Source: Euclidia mi (Eukaryota > Arthropoda > Insecta > Lepidoptera > Erebidae). From it: a DNA stretch of 64,000 nt. A program made the translations under genes and the position numbers. Position 1 is the stretch's first letter, and the number at the start of each line of letters is the position of its first letter. This document shows positions 1 to 12,146 of the stretch, one piece after another. The stretch is taken from the NCBI GenBank assembly GCA_944739405.2, contig OX123182.2, positions 55,369,183 through 55,433,182 of the forward strand, given 5' to 3'. Below the pieces are notes generated by a model. The model worked only from the letters and a program-made list of their open reading frames with translations. It was not told the origin of the DNA and did not search any database.

Positions 1-2
1 GA

Positions 3-116
3 GCCAAGAATTTGGCTAATAAACGTGTTGCCCCTATACAGCAACAAAATGACATTTATAATGATTCAGCCAATATTTTGGCTACACAGTCTGACATTTC
101 TATTAATTTAAATTAA
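3..116 (+). pseudogene. possible ORF1 C-terminal end of LINE
   Basis: A short open frame enters from the window edge and ends at TAA 114-116, encoding a 37-residue polar, Asn/Gln/Asp-rich peptide. It sits about 110 bases before the endonuclease reading frame of a LINE on the same strand, the expected place for the end of ORF1. No domain is visible in so short a piece. It may equally be 5' untranslated sequence, so the assignment rests on position alone. Confidence 0.3.
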
Positions 117-226
117 ATAGTTCGACAATAGAGAATACCTCTTGCATTGACACTTTCATTAATAATGGGCTGGTATGTACGAATAAGCCCAATTCAACTA
201 ATAATACATTTAGAAATTCGCAAGTA

Positions 227-3054
227 TTGAAACTGGTATATCAAAATATACAAGGTATGTCAAATAAAGATTTAGAAGTGGAGTTGTTCATGAACGGTGA
301 ATGCGTTGATATTTTGTGTATAACAGAACATTGGCTTAAAGATCACCAGCTCATGTGCAATTTTAATAACCATCTAGTTGGTAGTTCGTTCAGCAGACAA
401 AATGCAATACATGGTGGATCGTTGATTTTAGTTAACAAGCTGCTTAAATTTAAGAATCGTAGTGACATTGTTAGTTTCTCTGTTGAACGGACAGTTGAAA
501 TAGCCTGTGTGGAGTTGGACCAACTTGTTGTGTTGAGTGTGTAAAGGCCACCATCGTCCTTCTATGATAACTTTGAAAGTGTCATGGATGATGTGTTACG
601 GAAGCTATGCCAACAAAATAAATCTATAATAGTAGGTGGCGATTTTAATATTAATTTACTCGAAGATTCCCTGAATTGCCACAAAATTAAGAATTTGTTT
701 ATGTCATATATCTTGCATGCTTATTTTTGGAACCCACCAGGATAACTTCCACGACATCTACTTGTATAGACAATATATTTACAGATAGTGTACCAGTTAG
801 AAAGCAAATAATTAACAAATTAACATCAGATCATTGTGGACAATCTATAACATTTGCTATGCAGTCTAAAAAAGTAGGTAGAAAGGAATTGAGTGTGGTG
901 CCAAAAACTTTGCGTCGTCTGGAGGGACTTAAGGATAAACTCACAAGTACACTACCATACTTATGCTATAATAACGATCCCAATAAGTTGTACAATTCTT
1001 TCTTTGACATGTACTGTACTATATTCAGTTCTATCTTTGTCCCTAAGAGGATCTCATTTGCTGGTACTACATCCTTCAGTGAATGGGCAACCACTGGAAT
1101 TTATAAAAGTAGAAATAAGCTTTACGAATTATATGAACAGAAGGTAATTAATAATAATGATGAAAAATTTTGTCAATACGTAAGAAATTATTCTAAGTTA
1201 TTTAAAAAGATTTGTCGTGAAGCTAAGACACTTTATTTAAAATAAAAAATTAAAAACAGTGACAATAAAATAAAAGCAACGTGGGATATTATAAACAATG
1301 AGACTGGAAGGGTCAAGATTAAAAGTAACGATTACACGCTTCAAGTAAATAATAAGATATTAAAATCAGATTTTGAGGTTGCTACAGCATTTGAAAATTT
1401 CTTCACAGACATTCCAGTCTCAACCACTAAATCCCTGAACTCATCCCCCAATGACGCCGAATCTCTATTAAAAAAAAATGTCAATAGGTGTAACATTGAA
1501 TTTAGATTTAGTTATGTCACTGACAAAGATATTGTAAAAACTTTTAATACCCTTAATTTGAAGAAGACTAGTGATCTTTGGGGCAATTCTGTTGTGATTA
1601 CGAAATCCACAATCAACACAGTAGCACCTGAACTGGCAATGATTTTCAATAGATGCATTGACTGTGGTGTGTTTCCTGATCAAATGAAAAGTAGTAAAGT
1701 AATTCCGTTATTTAAATCAGGTAGCACATCTGACCCCACAAATTATAGGCCAATATCTGTGCTACCCATGTTAAGTAAAATTTTTGAAAAATTAATTCTA
1801 GGCCAGCTTCAAACTCATTTTAATAACAATAAGCTGTTACATGAAAAACAATTTGGTTTTACTAGGGGTCGCTCAACTACCGATGCTGGAGTTGAGCTTT
1901 TAGATAGTATTTTTGATGCCTGGGAGGAGTCGCATGATGCTCTAGAAGTCTTTTGTGACTTATCGAAGGCTTTTGATTGCGTTTTTCATGAAACATTGAT
2001 CAGGAAATTACATTACTATGGAGTTAAGAACCCTGCTTTGGATCTCCTAACATCATATTTGAGTAATAGGATACAGAGAGTTGAGGTAAATGGAAAAGTT
2101 TCTATGGGTTCAGTGGTCACAATGGGAGTGCCGCAAGGTTCAATTCTTGGTCCATTCCTTTTCCTTGTATATATTAATGATTTGCCATATATTATGCAAA
2201 ATAATGAAGAGGTAGTGTTATTTGCTGATGATACATCACTTATCTTTAAACTTAGACGAGAACAATCAAATAATGACGATGTAAATAACGCTCTCTCTAA
2301 AGTAGTTCAATGGTTTACTGCTAACAATTTATTGTTAAATGAAAGAAAAACAAAATGTATACGATTTTCAAGACCGAATGTAAAACAAGTTAAACCTAAC
2401 ATATGTTTGAATGGAGAAGAGTTGGATCTTATAGATAACACCGTATTCTTAGGCATAACCTTAGATTCTAAGCTACAGTGGGGCCCACATGTAGGTCAGT
2501 TGTCGAATAGACTTAGCTCTGCAGCGTACGCGGTTTATAAAATTCGTCAGTTAACTGATATAGATACGGCCAGATTAGTATATTTTAGTTATTTCCACAG
2601 CATAATGTCCTATGGCATTTTATTATGGGGCAACGCAGCTGATATTCAAACTGTGTTCGTACTGCAGAAGCGGGCTATTCGTGCAATCTACAGTCTTGGT
2701 TCAAGGCATTCACTGAGGGAAAAATTTAAAGAAATTAAGATAATGACTGTCGCATCTCAATACATTTATGAGAACTTGTTATATGTCAGGAAAAATATAA
2801 ATATGTTTTCTAAATTCAGCGACATTCATAAATTAAATACACGAAACAAAAACAAACTTGTTCTACCTTCAACTAGACTACAAAAAATAAGTAACTCACA
2901 CAAGTGTCAAAGCATACGTTTTTACAACAAAATTCCAGGCAATATTCAGGAACTAAGTATTAATAAATTCAAAGTATTTATTAAACAGAGCTTGTGTTCA
3001 AAAGCTTATTACACAGTTAAAGATTATTTAGCAGACAAAAACGCCTGGAATTGA
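227..3054 (+). pseudogene. LINE ORF2: AP endonuclease plus reverse transcriptase, three lesions
   Basis: This is a lightly damaged ORF2. The endonuclease shows TEHWL (catalytic Glu), a broken YRPP motif, GGDFNIN, STCIDNIF and SDHCGQ. The first frame stops at TAA 542-544, exactly where the Tyr of the usual VYRPP motif is expected. It continues in the same frame to about 725, where a one-base shift moves coding to the frame of 727. That frame runs to 3054 with a single TAA at 1243-1245. From 1558 the RT stretch is open for 498 codons: motif A Asp at residue 134, GVPQGS at 190-195, FADD at 222-225, then a thumb and C-terminal region. The RT residues look intact; the lesions fall in the endonuclease and linker. 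Confidence 0.85.
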
Positions 3055-3059
3055 GTTTA

Positions 3060-3345
3060 AAAATTATGAATTGACATTATGAATTTTGACATTTTGAAAT
3101 TAGTGACTTAATATTTTTATTTACATTTGTAGTACTTATATCTTAACATTCTGACATTTTTGATTTGACATGTAATTTTATTTATTTTGTTTTGACATTG
3201 TTTGATTTGACATTGTTATTTTCTTTTGACATTTAAAATTACTTAAGTAAAATATTATTATTTTATTTTTTAGACATTCTTAAATTGACATTCAATAATA
3301 TTTTCTGACATTTAAATATATGCCATTTAATTGTTAAAATTTTTG
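3060..3345 (+). repeat. GACATT-rich 3' UTR of LINE
   Basis: After the ORF2 stop the sequence carries at least nine GACATT words, most as TTGACATT or TGACATT, at irregular spacing in AT-rich DNA. The spacing is too uneven for a simple tandem array. The words end near 3330, and the next 250 bases look unrelated. I read this as the 3' terminal region of the LINE; the exact end and a target-site duplication could not be placed. Confidence 0.5.
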
Positions 3346-3787
3346 TAATTTTACATATTGTGTACAACATATATTTTACCATGTATTAGCATGTAAAGTT
3401 GTGAGTACGATGTGAGCATTATTAAACATATAAACATATAGTTGTGGCAACCTGTCTGGTGGCTTAGGCTGACATGCTTATGCATACACCTTCTGATGGC
3501 GTGGAGGCATAGTGATACAGATCGTGCTGGCTCCCTCAATCAAGGTTGAGCCGTACGATTGCTGTTGAATGCGGGCCATCAGTGGGCCGAGTCAGTCAAA
3601 AGCGTCAGATGATTTCCTGCATTGTACTTGCATACTAAACCCTTTTTTTGTCTGGACTTTAAAAGATCAAGAAAAGACTAAAGAAATTGAAGTGACAAAA
3701 AAACAATGACTCTGAGTTTGTTTCGGCTTTTCTTCTCAAGAAGTCATTTAGCTAGGAAAAGCCGGCTTTTAGCCTATTCTAGATTTT

Positions 3788-3829
3788 AACCCTATTCTAG
3801 ATGATGCCGGCATCATCTAGAATAGGGTT
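3788..3829. repeat. perfect 42-bp palindrome
   Basis: The 42 bases read identically on both strands, with 21-bp arms and no spacer, centred on GCCGGC. The outer word CCTATTCTAGA also occurs once just upstream at about 3774, so the left arm is partly duplicated. No coding sequence is nearby. The structure could extrude as a cruciform, or could be a scar of replication or assembly. Confidence 0.95.
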
Positions 3830-3862
3830 TTGACATGTATAAGTGTTGTAAACAACCAAAAT

Positions 3863-3864
<2 letters not shown>

Positions 3865-3916
<52 letters not shown>
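3865..3916 (+). repeat. 52-base A homopolymer
   Basis: An uninterrupted run of 52 A lies 36 bases after the palindrome. It may be the poly(A) end of a retroposed sequence on the plus strand or a slipped mononucleotide repeat. No retroposed body is recognisable upstream. The lysine-rich frame across it is an artefact. Confidence 0.9.
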
Positions 3917-3917
<1 letters not shown>

Positions 3918-4944
3918 GTCCTACTGTATATTTAACAGCTGTAACTGCTGTGAACAAAGGATAGTGTTAATTCAATATAAGCCTCTGCACTATAAATATG
4001 TAGATAGCTTAATGTGAGACAAAACAATATGTTTAAGAACTGATTCCATTTACAATAAACAGTGAACTACTATTCTGAATTTGAAGCTGTCTGTTGCAGT
4101 ACATTTGACGTAAAGATGCCCACTTATCACAAACATGCGACTGATATTAACATTAACTTGACTTTTATGTGATAAATATCTCATAGCAAGACCGGCCTTA
4201 AGGCGAAAGTATTGAATGCAACCGGGATAACGCTGCTAAGATGATTATACTACCGAGGTTAAATATTTTCGTATATGCCAAATTGAAAGGTTGAATTGTA
4301 CGTGAATTGTACGTCCTGTAGCAGAACGTGTGACCTTATAAACAAACAACAGTTTACATAAATAGCATTAAAGCCGAATTTAGGATTAATACCCCTAATC
4401 TGCTCTTACATTATGCACACCAAAATCATATCGCCATCCCATACCAAATATAGGATACAACGACAAAGATAACCAGAAACAAAACTTCAGGCGAACTAAA
4501 ATAAGATCACATTTAACAGATCATCTAAGCGATTTACCGACTATACTAGTTGTAATCGGATTAGTGAAATTAGTGCGACCGGCTTACCCAGACGTGTCGG
4601 GTTGGAAATTCCTCATGGACTCCCTCCACACTGCGAATCGTGTTCCTAATGAACCCGTGTGTCGGAGGGTCGGGTATCGCCGAAGCATTCCTCGCTATAG
4701 CTGAGATTTTCTTTAGTACTGTGTATTACGGGATGTTCAGAAAAATATGTCGTTAAAACTTTAATTGTTGCAAAAAATGCTTTGAATTTAAATCACATCA
4801 CTTATAACTAGTGTTTCAATCAATATTATGATACTTTCTCCAATCATCTTACTTTTAACGCCTTTTTTACAATTTATTGCCTTGATAACAATACTTTAAT
4901 CAATAATGATTGCATAGTTACTACTAGTCATTAAGCCTGAGACT

Positions 4945-5195
4945 GCCTCCGAGGTCCAGTGGATAGCGTATGCGTCTGCTGATCGGAAGTCCCGGGTTCG
5001 ATTCCTGGGTCGGGCAAAAGTGTAACTGGGTTTTTCCGAATTCCCAGTAGCAGCACGGTGTCTGGTGATGTGCCTGGTTACGGCAATAGGTTCGCCCTAT
5101 TACGTGGGACCGAAAAATTCATTACCGAAATGCGGGTGTAATATTACACCTCTGCCTACCCCATCGGGGATACAGGTGTGAGACTATAAAAAAAG
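4945..5195 (+). mobile_element. tRNA-derived SINE, full length with 10-bp target-site duplication
   Basis: The head is tRNA-like, with a box A-type stretch (GTCCAGTGGATAGC) and a perfect box B (GGTTCGATTCC). A body follows, then a tail containing CTCTGCCTACCCC and ACAGGTGTGAG, ending in a short A-rich run. The element is bounded by the direct repeat GCCTGAGACT at 4935-4944 and 5196-5205, a clear target-site duplication. The same tail ends the RTE-like LINE near 51,060-51,100, so that LINE family is the likely source of the retrotransposition machinery. Confidence 0.9.
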
Positions 5196-5529
5196 GCCTG
5201 AGACTATGACATCATTCCTCAAAGAAGCTAACTAAAAACTGCTCAAACATGCTAATAATATTACGTTTCTATACACAGTAGAGGCATTTTATTGCGATAC
5301 GCGGAATCTTGCTTGTTCCTATGGATACATAAAAGTCGATCAAGTGCAAACTGAGACGTGAAGTGGTTTCTCTTATCGTAGTTTTCACACCGGAAAATAA
5401 AATAGGTAATATATTTTGTTTGTAGTCTAGAGATAGTTCCAGCCGCGCATGAATAGAAAACGAGCAACAAATATGGTTATTTTTCGCTTTATGACAGTAA
5501 CTTTGACAATTACTATAACATAACATCAA

Positions 5530-6149
5530 ATTTTTAAAGTGCAGACTTTATAAAGACGAAAAAGAAACGATTGTTATCGTTTCGTCATAATGCACATTTA
5601 TTTTGTAAATTATCGCCGTTTACATTTATTATTTTTAGTAGATTAAAATTTTCGTATCCCTTGATTTACATTGTAATAATCAAACATGCAAAACGGGGTA
5701 GAACAATATACAACGTGGGAAAGAAATGGGCAGCAATATTAATTCGGTGATATTTACATTCTTGCTATCTTTCCCTGATTTTACTTTAATCTTATCAACC
5801 AGAGAGTTCTTTTTATTTTCTTAGGATTACAAAATATTATTACGTAGGTATTCTAAAGGTTATAAAAACATTCGGCGACAATCTTACAACTTTGTTTTAT
5901 CATCAAGGTTTCAGATTTATGTTGTTTCTAATATAAATCAGATGAAAAACAGTGTCCAGACTAAATTTGCTAAGAGGTCTAATAAAATACTGATCTCTTT
6001 TGAGATTTATACCTACTAGGCATTTTGTTTGTACTAATGAATAAATACCTTAGCATCTACTGTAGTTTTTGATGTTGCTTAGAACTAGGACAATTACTTG
6101 GCCAGACAGCTGCATTTTATGGTGTTACTAATGTATACCTAATCTGTAT
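5530..6149. other. no feature recognised
   Basis: AT-rich sequence without a credible reading frame, tandem repeat or recognisable element. Confidence 0.5.
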
Positions 6150-6310
6150 AACTTTAGGTATAACATTCTTGCGTTTCTGACTGACTGGCAGACAATGCAC
6201 AGCCAAAATGAATGGGCGAAAGAAGATGTAACTTGGCATTTATGATACTTCGGGACCGTAGAGGTGCACTAAGAAGGAGTTTTCAGAAATTCTTAGGGCA
6301 TCAGGCAGAA
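6150..6310 (-). repeat. dispersed repeat copy 1, matches 38815-39010
   Basis: Read on the minus strand, this stretch contains CTTAGTGC, a GGCTGTGC-TTGTC block, CAGTCAGTCAG and AACGCAAGAAT in the same order and spacing as the plus-strand copy at 38815-39010. Neither copy encodes a protein. Boundaries are approximate because the ends fade into unique sequence. Confidence 0.65.
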
Positions 6311-6674
6311 ATGAATAAATTTCAAAACATGTGCGAATGACGCTTATATAGAACTGTAACAAAACAACTAATAACGTGTGACTACGGCTCATATTTTTGT
6401 TCTGTTTTTGTTTTTCCAGTAACCTTGTTTATTTCAGCATCCTGAAAATCTTGTTTCTTACTTTTTCAGCGTCAATTTTTTTTTATGTTTGTTTCAGCAT
6501 TATGTGACCAAGCTAGCGATGTCTATAATGAAATAAAAAGCAGTTTCACACTTTGATACGTGGTAACCACGTGGAACACTCAGAAAGTTTTGCGACACTT
6601 AAAAAATGTTCTATAAGTAAATATATTTTATTACATTTTTTTTAAAGTCTCTCCACCAACCTCTATGCAAAGGT

Positions 6675-7625
6675 TCATACGTCTGAACCAGTTTTCGAAA
6701 CACTTTTCCAGTCCGCCGCAGACACCTCGTTTACAACCCGCTCGAACGCCGGCGAAAATTGTATCCCTTTGAGCAGATTTTTTATTTTTGGGCATAACAA
6801 GAAGTCACTCGGTGTTAGGTCAGGGCTGTAAGGAGGATGACCCAGGAGTTTGACCGGTGTGCTGTCTAGGAAGTCCCTCATTTTAATTGCGGTGGGGGCG
6901 GCGCATTATCGTGGTGGAGCAGTAGCCCGCGGAGCCCTGTGTTTGGTCGCTTGTTGCTCACAACAGAGAAAACTTCTGCCAAGCATTTGGTACTATACCA
7001 TTCGGCGTTAATGATTCTTTGGTTTCGTAAAGGAATTGACACCAAGTAGCCAGTCAAATTGAAAAAGCTCGCGATCAAAATCTGCCCCCCACTTCTAGGT
7101 CGCTTTACTTTGGTAGGCGTTGATTCGTTTTGAAACACCGAAACCGTCGACAGGCGCTTTGTTTCTGGATCGTATTGATAAATCCAGGATTGTTAACCTG
7201 TAACGATGTCGTAAACACGCCGAAACGAGCCTGCTTCAAATTTGTCTATCATATCATGGCACCATTCCACCCTTGCCTGCTTCTGCAAATCGGTGAGGTT
7301 GTGCGGCTACCACCGTGAAACTATCCTCCGCACCCGTACATGCACGTATAGAATCTTGTGAAGGCTTCCTGATCCAATCTGCAGTATATGCTGAATCTCT
7401 TGGTATGTAACTCGTCTATTGTCTTGGATCAAATTTTTCACTGCTAGCACGTTTTCTTCTGTAACAGCCGTCAAAGGGCCACCACTTCTTTCTCCATCCC
7501 CCAAAGTTAGTTGACCGCGCTCAAATTCATTATACCAACGACACACGGTTGTCTTAGAAGGGCCTTCATGCATGAGTGCCATTTGAAGTCTACCGTACGA
7601 TTCGTCCGGTTGCAGGGTCGCCTGA
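6675..7625 (-). pseudogene. mariner (Tc1/mariner) transposase, inactivated
   Basis: Read on the minus strand, the N-terminal helix-turn-helix region comes first (about 7625-7307, with a KTTVCRWYNEFERGQ stretch). The catalytic part follows at 7138-6878, then a frameshifted C-terminal part at 6881-6675 containing YSPDLTPSDFLL. The second catalytic Asp is visible in LLHHDNAP and the third in PSDF. The first expected Asp appears as Asn (FFNLTGYL). N-terminal and middle parts share a frame but are separated by stops; the shift near 6880 lies in a G/C homopolymer. Upstream of 7625 the usual mariner N-terminus is missing. Terminal inverted repeats were not found. Confidence 0.85.
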
Positions 7626-7629
7626 TCGT

Positions 7630-8195
7630 AAAAAAATCATACTTACTTAACCACACTTAAAATCGTAAAAAAATCATAGCGCGAAATATTCTTGACGCAA
7701 ATCCATTTTTCAATGAGACACGGTAATTTTAATTAGCTCGCAAAACATGTGGAGGGATGTTTTGAAATTAGAACGTACCTATTTTTACTTATAAATAATC
7801 TTATTTTTAAATAAATTATAACTGGCCAGTCTCACAAACATAAAAACTTCTTCTCGCAATAATTTCTGAGTGACCTGACACCAATTGCTGAGCATATCTT
7901 GGGATTTAACTTCTTGTGTCACGGCTGCTACTTGTAAGCTCCTCAGCTCGAGTGTAGAAATCTGGATAAAAAGAATTGAATTTCTTACATTTCTTATCAA
8001 ATTACAAATAGCTACGTAACATTCGCAATGCTACGAAATATTGACAATAATTAGTTGCTATGATATTTTCTATCTTTACACTATAACTAAGAAGTACGTT
8101 ATTCGTCACATGTCATTGCTGGCCAGCATTTTACAAAGGATCTAAGTTATGAGGTTTCTAAGGCTCACTGTCTAACAACTCTCACAGAGATTAAT
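7630..8195. other. no feature recognised
   Basis: AT-rich sequence between the mariner remnant and a SINE. It holds only short frames without family signatures. Confidence 0.5.
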
Positions 8196-8197
8196 CA

Positions 8198-8418
8198 GAG
8201 GCAGGGGTGTAAATATTACACCCACATTTCGCCATGAATGTTTAGGTCCCACGTAATAGAGGGCGAGCCTATTGCCGTTGCCGGGTACATCACCAGACAA
8301 AGGGCTGCTACTGAATATTCGGAAAAAGCCAGTAACAGTTTTGCCCGACCCGGGAATCGAACCCGGGACCGCCGATCAGCAGTCGCATACGCTATCCACT
8401 GGACCACGGAGGCAGTCT
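8198..8418 (-). mobile_element. tRNA-derived SINE, minus strand, degenerate tail
   Basis: On the minus strand the tRNA-like head starts at about 8418 (CTCCGTGGTCCAGTGGATAG), with an intact box B (GGTTCGATTCC), and the body closely matches the SINE at 4945-5195. The distal tail is degraded: the TACCCC and ACAGGCGTGAG words are no longer clear near 8190. No target-site duplication was found, so this copy looks older than the one at 4945. Confidence 0.85.
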
Positions 8419-8753
8419 ATAAATAGTATTAAAATATAAAGCGATCCAGTTTCCCCCATCCAGATCTTAATGCCGACTGCTTTTATAATTACGCAAACAT
8501 CACTTCAATTATAATTATTCCATTTTAGAATATTTTGTAACAGACGTAATAAAAAAGCTTTGTTTTCTCAAAACGCTAGAATATACATTATGTAAGTGAA
8601 AATAGGGCAGTGATTATAATAATGTAAAGAAGACTGGCGTTTTGGCTTTATGATAAAAATCCAGTTTTGAGATTGAGTGAGATATTGTAATTATTAACAA
8701 TAAGATGCCAAGATAACCTTCGATGTTTTCGATTTTCCATCTTTCGTTTATGG

Positions 8754-8816
8754 TTGCGATGGTTTGGACATTTGGAACGGATCGATGAAAGAATAAATAC
8801 GAAAGAAGTTATGTGA
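8754..8816 (+). pseudogene. RTE-like LINE C-terminal fragment
   Basis: A 20-codon stretch reads LRWFGHLERIDE and ends in TGA. It matches, nearly base for base, the same segment of the RTE-like LINE C-terminus at about 40340, which reads LRWFGHLERMDA. Only this piece is recognisable; both flanks are anonymous. Confidence 0.6.
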
Positions 8817-9605
8817 TGATGCCCAAGACAATTATCTATAGTAAGTATAGACAACTTTCTTAATGCAGCAGTTGCCGTAGGTACATCGTCTACATAATCA
8901 ATCTGAAGGTTACGTTACACTTTTCCGGATTTATATTTGGTTCCGTCATATAACAAGTCCGCTAACAGTTAGCACTTTGGTTTACATTCAAGATTAAATA
9001 CTTAGTCTAAAGCAATTGAGCTACAAATTAGATATATAGTGATGTATTCCCAGTCAACATTTTCCAATAACATTTAGTATTCTAAATCAAAATGTCGAAG
9101 AAATGAATATCATTGATATGAAAATGGAGACCACTTTGTCTTAATCATAGCCAACTCATTCAACAAAGAGCCTCAAATTGATAGTTATAAAAGTAACCAC
9201 TCTTCTAGAAATAAGTTCTATAGACTGAAAAACCTTAATTTCAATTCCAACTGCATAATAATATCTAGAGCACATATAAACTTAACTATATTTTTCGAGT
9301 CGTCATCTCATTGAATAGTTTTAATACCAGGGCAAACAATTTGTATTACGACCTAGTAATGGAACTTTAGCTTGTTGTAATAAATTATAATATAATCTGT
9401 TAATTTTGACCTAAAGTCTGTATCAGCGAATTGTGAGTGTCCGATAACACTACGTCGCAATTTCCTCAGGGAGGTAAGATAATACGATATACCTAGTTAT
9501 AGGCACATCTACGAATGTACTTACACCGGAACTTGTTTTATTAAATAACGCAAATATTTTGTCAAATTCTGTTAGACTAGAAAGCGAAAACTTACAGAGC
9601 CCTAT
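8817..9605. other. no feature recognised
   Basis: AT-rich, no credible coding frame, no tandem structure seen. Confidence 0.5.
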
Positions 9606-9611
9606 TCAATC

Positions 9612-9790
9612 AATCAGCCTATTGCAGTCCACTGCTGGACATAGGCCTCTCCCAACATGCGCCACAGAGATCGATCCTCTGCCTTCCGCATCCAGCCCGC
9701 CCCAGCCACCTTTTTTAGGTCGTCGGACCACCTAGTTGGGTCCTACTCTTCGTTTGCCGAAACGTAGTCTCCACTCTAAGACTCGTCTGC
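9612..9790 (-). pseudogene. RTE-type LINE C-terminal remnant
   Basis: On the minus strand the sequence encodes TRWSDDLKKVAGAGWMRKAE, followed by DRSLWRMLGEAYVQQWTAIG and a stop. The VAG..WM..A.DRS..R.LGEAYVQQWT signature is the extreme C-terminus of RTE-type reverse transcriptases that are abundant in moth genomes. Only the last 60 or so codons and some degenerate upstream sequence remain. Confidence 0.75.
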
Positions 9791-9947
9791 TCCATCGGTC
9801 ATCCGTCCTTCGGCAAACGTGGCCTATTATAATCTTCTAATTGAATAGTATTCCGTGTTCCGTGGATTGAGTATACAAAGTGCCTAAACCCCATTTTATT
9901 CTGTAGGCGAGAGATGACAAAGGAATACACGAAACAAAAAGCATATT

Positions 9948-12146
9948 TTTTTTATTAAAAAAAAACCTGTCAAATTGACTTCACGCTGCCTGATGGTAAG
10001 CTGACAGTGGGCAGAAGTCCTATTGGGAAGGCCACCATCCCCAATTGCTGGTTAAGCAATGTGACATGACGGCCCTCACTTTGACGGCCTTGAGAGATGC
10101 TTTTTCACGCCCCGCTTAAAGGACCCAGGATCAAGGGAGGAAGGAAACACGTGAGCTGGCAGTGAGTTCCACATCTTTATGGTACGGCAAAGATAAGATG
10201 TACCGAACCTTTTCGTACGTGACGGTATCTGATCTACCGTATAAGGGTGGCACCTTAACCCGGCACGTGTTATTCGGGATAGGAAAGGAGAGGGTGGGAT
10301 GAGTTGAAAGAGTTCTTCTGAACACTCACCGTGATACAATCGGTAAAAGACAGCCATTGAGGCTACGTCCCTGCGTAATTGCAGAGATTCAAGGGTCTTA
10401 GTAGCCTCAAGGTCACCTATGATACGGACAGCACGCCGCTGCAACCTACCAAGGGCATCTAGCAGGTACTGAGCGGAGCCGTTCCAGAGATGAGAGCAGT
10501 ATTCCACGCAGGGGCGAACCTGAGTCTTGTATAATAGACACAGCTGCTCCGGCGTGAAAAACCTCCTCACTCTGTTCAGGACTCCGAGTTTTTGAGATGC
10601 CGATTTAATGACACCCTCAATGTAGTTTCTCTGGTTGAGATTGCGGCGTATGTCCATACCAAGTATATTTAGACTGTACTGTATCGGTAGTGGAGTGTCC
10701 AGAAGAGAAGGTTGGGGAAGAAATGGAGATAACTTTGCTGAAAACGCGCACACCTGTGTCTTCTTGGCGTTGAACTTGACCATGTTTTCAGCACCCCAAT
10801 TCGAGATGCTGTTCAAAACCTGGTCAAGCTCAGCGACAACTTTTCGCCTATTTTCCTCAATGTCGGCCTGCTTAGCCGCAGGATGTCCGAGATACCGCCC
10901 ATGCATGGTACTGTCATCTGCATAGCAATGTATGCTCCCAAAAGTGAGCATATCATTGATATGCAGAAGAAAAAATGTGGGCGATAAGACGGATCCCTGG
11001 GGCACACCAGCATTTACCTGCATAAACTTTGAATTTAGACCTTCGCAAAAAACTCAAACACGTCTTTCATGCAGGAAGCTAGCAACCCAGTTGCACAATC
11101 AAGGGGGCAAGCCGTAAGCCGGAAGCTTGGAAAGAAGCGCACGATGCCAGACTCTATCGAAGGCTTTGGAGATGTCGAGGCTGATAGCCAACGATTCCCC
11201 GTGCCTGTCCATAGCCTCACCCCAAAGGTGAGTGACCTACGCTAGAAGGTCGCCCGTTGATCGTTTCGGTCTGAAGCCATATTGTCGATCATTGACAAAA
11301 GAGCGATCTTCTAGGTAGCGAATGAGTTGGGTGTTGATAATCCGTTCGAATACCTTGCAGAGAATAGGGGTGATGGCTATGGGTCGATAGTTAGCTGGAT
11401 TAGAACGATCCCCCTTTCTGGGAATCGGTTGTACATTCGCCTCCTTCCAAGCCTGCGGCACGACGCCAGAGGAGTAAGACAGGCGATACAGGCGTGTAAA
11501 CGTTGGAGACAACTCGGCTGCACATTTCTTAAGAACAACCGTTGGGATACCGTCGGGACTACTGGCTTTCCGGACATCGAGAGACCGCAGTATCGCGCGA
11601 ATATCGCATTGCCTGATGCGAACATCAGGCATGGAGTGGCCGCAGTGGTTTATAGATGGCGGCTGCCAACCACGGTCATCGATTCGGGAGTTGGCCGCAA
11701 AGAGATTGACAAGCAAGTCAGCTTTCTCTTGCAGCCCATGAGCCAGTGATCCATCAGAGCATCGCAACGGTGGCAGCGAAGGCTGGCAGAAATTGGATTG
11801 CACGGCTTTGGCCAGCTGCCAATATCCTCGGCTTCCCGTAGGGTGCGACAGAAGTTCTTGGCCAAACCGTGCAACGCGCTGTGCATCCGCTCTGATGTAT
11901 GCCCTCTTGCAGACCTTAGTGGCTCTGTTATAGGCCGCTTTGATGAGATGGACACTCGGATCGCGACGAGACCGAGCCCTGATCCAAGCACGGTACGCCG
12001 ACTGTTTTTGTTTAACAGCATCGGCGCACTCGCGATCGAACCAGGGCCGGAGTCTGCTGTTTTTTCGAAGAGACGGACAACTCAATATCAAACGCTGTAC
12101 CAGACTTTCTGGCCAGCCTGGTATAGTAGGTGAAATTCTCCCAACT
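9948..12146 (-). mobile_element. Jockey-type LINE, 5'-truncated, minus strand
   Basis: The element reads right to left: linker, reverse transcriptase, C-terminal domain, a short 3' UTR, and a poly(A) tail seen as the T run at 9948-9957. It starts within the protein, so the endonuclease and ORF1 are absent. RT motifs and the C-terminal tail place it near the Jockey group; the clade is not certain. Confidence 0.8.
10076..12091 (-). pseudogene. Jockey-type reverse transcriptase with three in-frame stops
   Basis: From 12091 down to 10076 the sequence stays in one frame, interrupted only by TAG at 11237-11239, TGA at 11099-11101 and TGA at 11054-11056. Before the first stop are PWFDREC, NYRPIAITPILCKVFERI and YGFRPKRSTGDLLA. 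Between stops lies motif A, SLDISKAFDRVWH. After them come AGVPQGSVLSPTFFLLHIND and the catalytic box CYADDST, then CVEYCSHLWNG and a long C-terminal tail. A frameshift near 12060 links this frame to more coding-like sequence up to about 12146. All catalytic residues survive, so decay has been by a few point changes. Confidence 0.85.

Larger units (their letters stand above)
1..3345 (+). mobile_element. CR1/Jockey-type non-LTR retrotransposon, 5' end outside window
   Basis: The element shows an endonuclease, a reverse transcriptase and an AT-rich 3' untranslated region in the normal LINE order. The RT has a CDLSKAFD motif A, a GVPQGSILGP motif B and an FADD catalytic box, which places it in the broad CR1/Jockey group; the exact clade cannot be fixed by eye. 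The 3' end is dominated by GACATT words rather than a poly(A) tail. The left boundary lies outside the window, and the right boundary is estimated from where the GACATT words stop. Confidence 0.8.

Noticed and set aside
3835..4017. Lysine-rich reading frame
   Set aside because: It is translated from the 52-A homopolymer and has no conserved feature.
4945..5017. Functional tRNA gene
   Set aside because: The tRNA-like head is followed by a SINE body and tail and bounded by target duplications; the cloverleaf is imperfect.
12105..12130. GGCCAGCCTGGTATAGTAGG as another copy of the dispersed repeat tail
   Set aside because: The words lie in sequence that continues the Jockey-type coding region on the minus strand, so the resemblance is probably chance.
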